DNA of 13,617 bases, from assembly GCA_039030175.1 (NCBI GenBank), contig JBCCER010000117.1, forward strand, positions 1 to 13,617. Reading direction: 5' to 3'. This document shows positions 12,439-13,617 of this stretch, in pieces. This DNA comes from JANQGH01 sp039030175. GTDB lineage: Bacteria > Pseudomonadota > Alphaproteobacteria > DSM-16000 > Inquilinaceae. Position 1 is the first letter of the stretch, and the number at the start of each line of letters is the position of its first letter. The position numbers and the translations under genes are program-made. A model generated the notes under the pieces. It ran no database searches. It worked only from the letters and a program-made list of their open reading frames with translations, and had not been told where the DNA came from.

Positions 12439-13617
12439 ATGAGTAACCCGATCCACATCGTTGGCGGCGGCCTGGCCGGTAGCGAGGCCGCCTGGCAAAT
12501 CGCCCAACAAGACCTGCCCGTCATTCTCCATGAAATGCGGCCTTTAACCGGCACCGATGCCCACCAGACAGATGGGCTTGCCGAACTCGTGTGCTCGAAT
12601 TCATTCCGGTCTGACGATTGGCAGGCCAGCGCAGTCGGATTGCTGCATGAGGAGATGCGTCGCTGCGGCTCCCTCATATTGCGTGAAGGCGATACTCATA
12701 AGGTCCCGGCAGGAGGCGCTCTTGCCGTCGACAGGGATGGGTTTTCCAATGGTGTCACCGCTGCGCTGACGGACCACCCGCTGGTAACCATAGAGCGCGG
12801 TGAGGTAGACGGGCTGCCACCGACCGACTGGGACAGCGTCATCGTCGCTACGGGTCCCCTCACCTCTCAGAAGCTGGCGGCGGCGGTTCAGGGCGTGACT
12901 GGAGAGGATGAACTATCCTTCTTTGACGCAATCGCACCCATCGTCTACCGCGACAGCGTCGATTTCGATCAAGCCTGGTTTCAGTCACGGTATGACAAAC
13001 CCGGCCCCGGCGGCACGGGCAAGGACTATATCAACTGCCCTCTCTCGCGCGAGCAGTACGAAGCCTTCATCGCCGCCCTGCTGGAAGCGCCAAAAACCGA
13101 GTTCAAGGACTGGGAGAAGGACACCCCGTATTTCGAGGGGTGTCTGCCGATTGAGGTTATGGCCGAGCGTGGGCCGGAGACATTGCGCTATGGCCCGATG
13201 AAGCCGGTTGGGCTTACCAATCCGCACCGTGATGAACGGCCCTATGCGGTGGTTCAGCTACGCCAGGACAATGCACTGGGCACGCTGTACAACATCGTCG
13301 GCTTTCAGACGAAGCTCAAGTATGGCGAGCAGAAACGGGTATTTCAGTCGATCCCGGGGCTTGAAAATGCTGAGTTTGCCCGGTTGGGCGGCATTCACCG
13401 TAATACGTTCATGAACAGTCCGAAGGTGCTTGAAGGCGATCTGCGCCTGAAGGCTCTGCCACAGCTGCGGTTTGCAGGCCAGGTAACCGGCGTTGAAGGC
13501 TATGTCGAAAGCGCCGCCATCGGTCTCTTGGCTGGTCGGTTCGCCGCGGCAGAGAGACTTGGCACCACAATGCCTTCACCGCCGCCGACAACGGCGCTGG
13601 GGGCGCTTCTGGGGCAC
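12439..13617 (+). CDS. trmFO: Methylenetetrahydrofolate--tRNA-(uracil-5-)-methyltransferase TrmFO, open at the window edge
   Basis: 393 codons are visible with no stop; the gene continues beyond the right edge. TrmFO makes 5-methyluridine at position 54 of tRNA using methylenetetrahydrofolate and FADH2. The N-terminal FAD dinucleotide-binding motif is IHIVGGGLAGSEAA (5-18). ELVCSNSFRSDD contains Cys52, and YFEGCLPIEVMAERG contains Cys235. These correspond to the two functional cysteines known from Bacillus subtilis TrmFO (Cys53 and Cys226). The segments GPMKPVGLTNPH, YNIVGFQTKLKYGEQ and FAGQVTGVEGYVESAA are classic for the family (formerly Gid). Most of the family length (about 440-470) is present. 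The ATG at 12439 is fixed by MSNPIHIVGGG; no Shine-Dalgarno precedes it. It is divergent from the methyltransferase gene. Confidence 0.96.
   Translation, partial: MSNPIHIVGGGLAGSEAAWQIAQQDLPVILHEMRPLTGTDAHQTDGLAELVCSNSFRSDDWQASAVGLLHEEMRRCGSLILREGDTHKVPAGGALAVDRDGFSNGVTAALTDHPLVTIERGEVDGLPPTDWDSVIVATGPLTSQKLAAAVQGVTGEDELSFFDAIAPIVYRDSVDFDQAWFQSRYDKPGPGGTGKDYINCPLSREQYEAFIAALLEAPKTEFKDWEKDTPYFEGCLPIEVMAERGPETLRYGPMKPVGLTNPHRDERPYAVVQLRQDNALGTLYNIVGFQTKLKYGEQKRVFQSIPGLENAEFARLGGIHRNTFMNSPKVLEGDLRLKALPQLRFAGQVTGVEGYVESAAIGLLAGRFAAAERLGTTMPSPPPTTALGALLGH

Overview
The window looks like chromosome from an alphaproteobacterium. It is fairly GC-rich, and UvrA carries a degenerate first zinc site (Cys-x2-Ser) that I recall as common in that class. 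ssb lies head-to-head with uvrA, and a folate-dependent trmFO is present. The order suggests a Rhodospirillales- or Rhizobiales-like organism, but the sequence alone does not fix a genus. I see no rRNA, tRNA, CRISPR array, transposase or prophage gene. No stretch longer than about 200 bases lacks a gene.

Layout. (1) Bases 1-5506 are a DNA-repair neighbourhood. A partial ssb (minus) and uvrA (plus) point away from each other, but a glutathione S-transferase-like gene (minus) and an amidase-signature hydrolase gene (plus) sit between them. The amidase gene is bracketed by two near-identical copies of a palindrome (892-908 and 2527-2543). (2) Bases 5516-7325 hold a small potassium-channel-like membrane protein (minus, convergent with uvrA) and a family III CoA-transferase (plus) with a readable promoter. 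(3) Bases 7359-10343 hold an unusual group: a divergent SAM methyltransferase, a small ATP-grasp enzyme and a CgeB/GT4-like glycosyltransferase. Together they resemble a small biosynthetic or surface-modification module whose product I cannot name. (4) Bases 10376-12365, all on the minus strand, hold a second SAM methyltransferase, a VOC/glyoxalase-fold protein and a DedA-family membrane protein. (5) From 12439 to the window edge runs trmFO (plus), nearly complete but open at the end.

How the genes work together. ssb, uvrA and trmFO are housekeeping genes (single-strand DNA binding, nucleotide excision repair, tRNA T54 methylation). The remaining genes are accessory metabolic or envelope genes without an obvious common pathway. 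The exception is the methyltransferase / ATP-grasp / glycosyltransferase trio, whose chemistry fits joint action on one small molecule, peptide or glycan (inference).

Regulatory structure includes a 12-bp perfect palindrome in front of the GST gene, the repeated palindrome around the amidase gene, a cluster of GGAACA/TGTTCC half-sites in front of the VOC gene, and a terminator hairpin whose loop is the dedA stop codon. All functions were assigned by reading motifs; no database search was possible.
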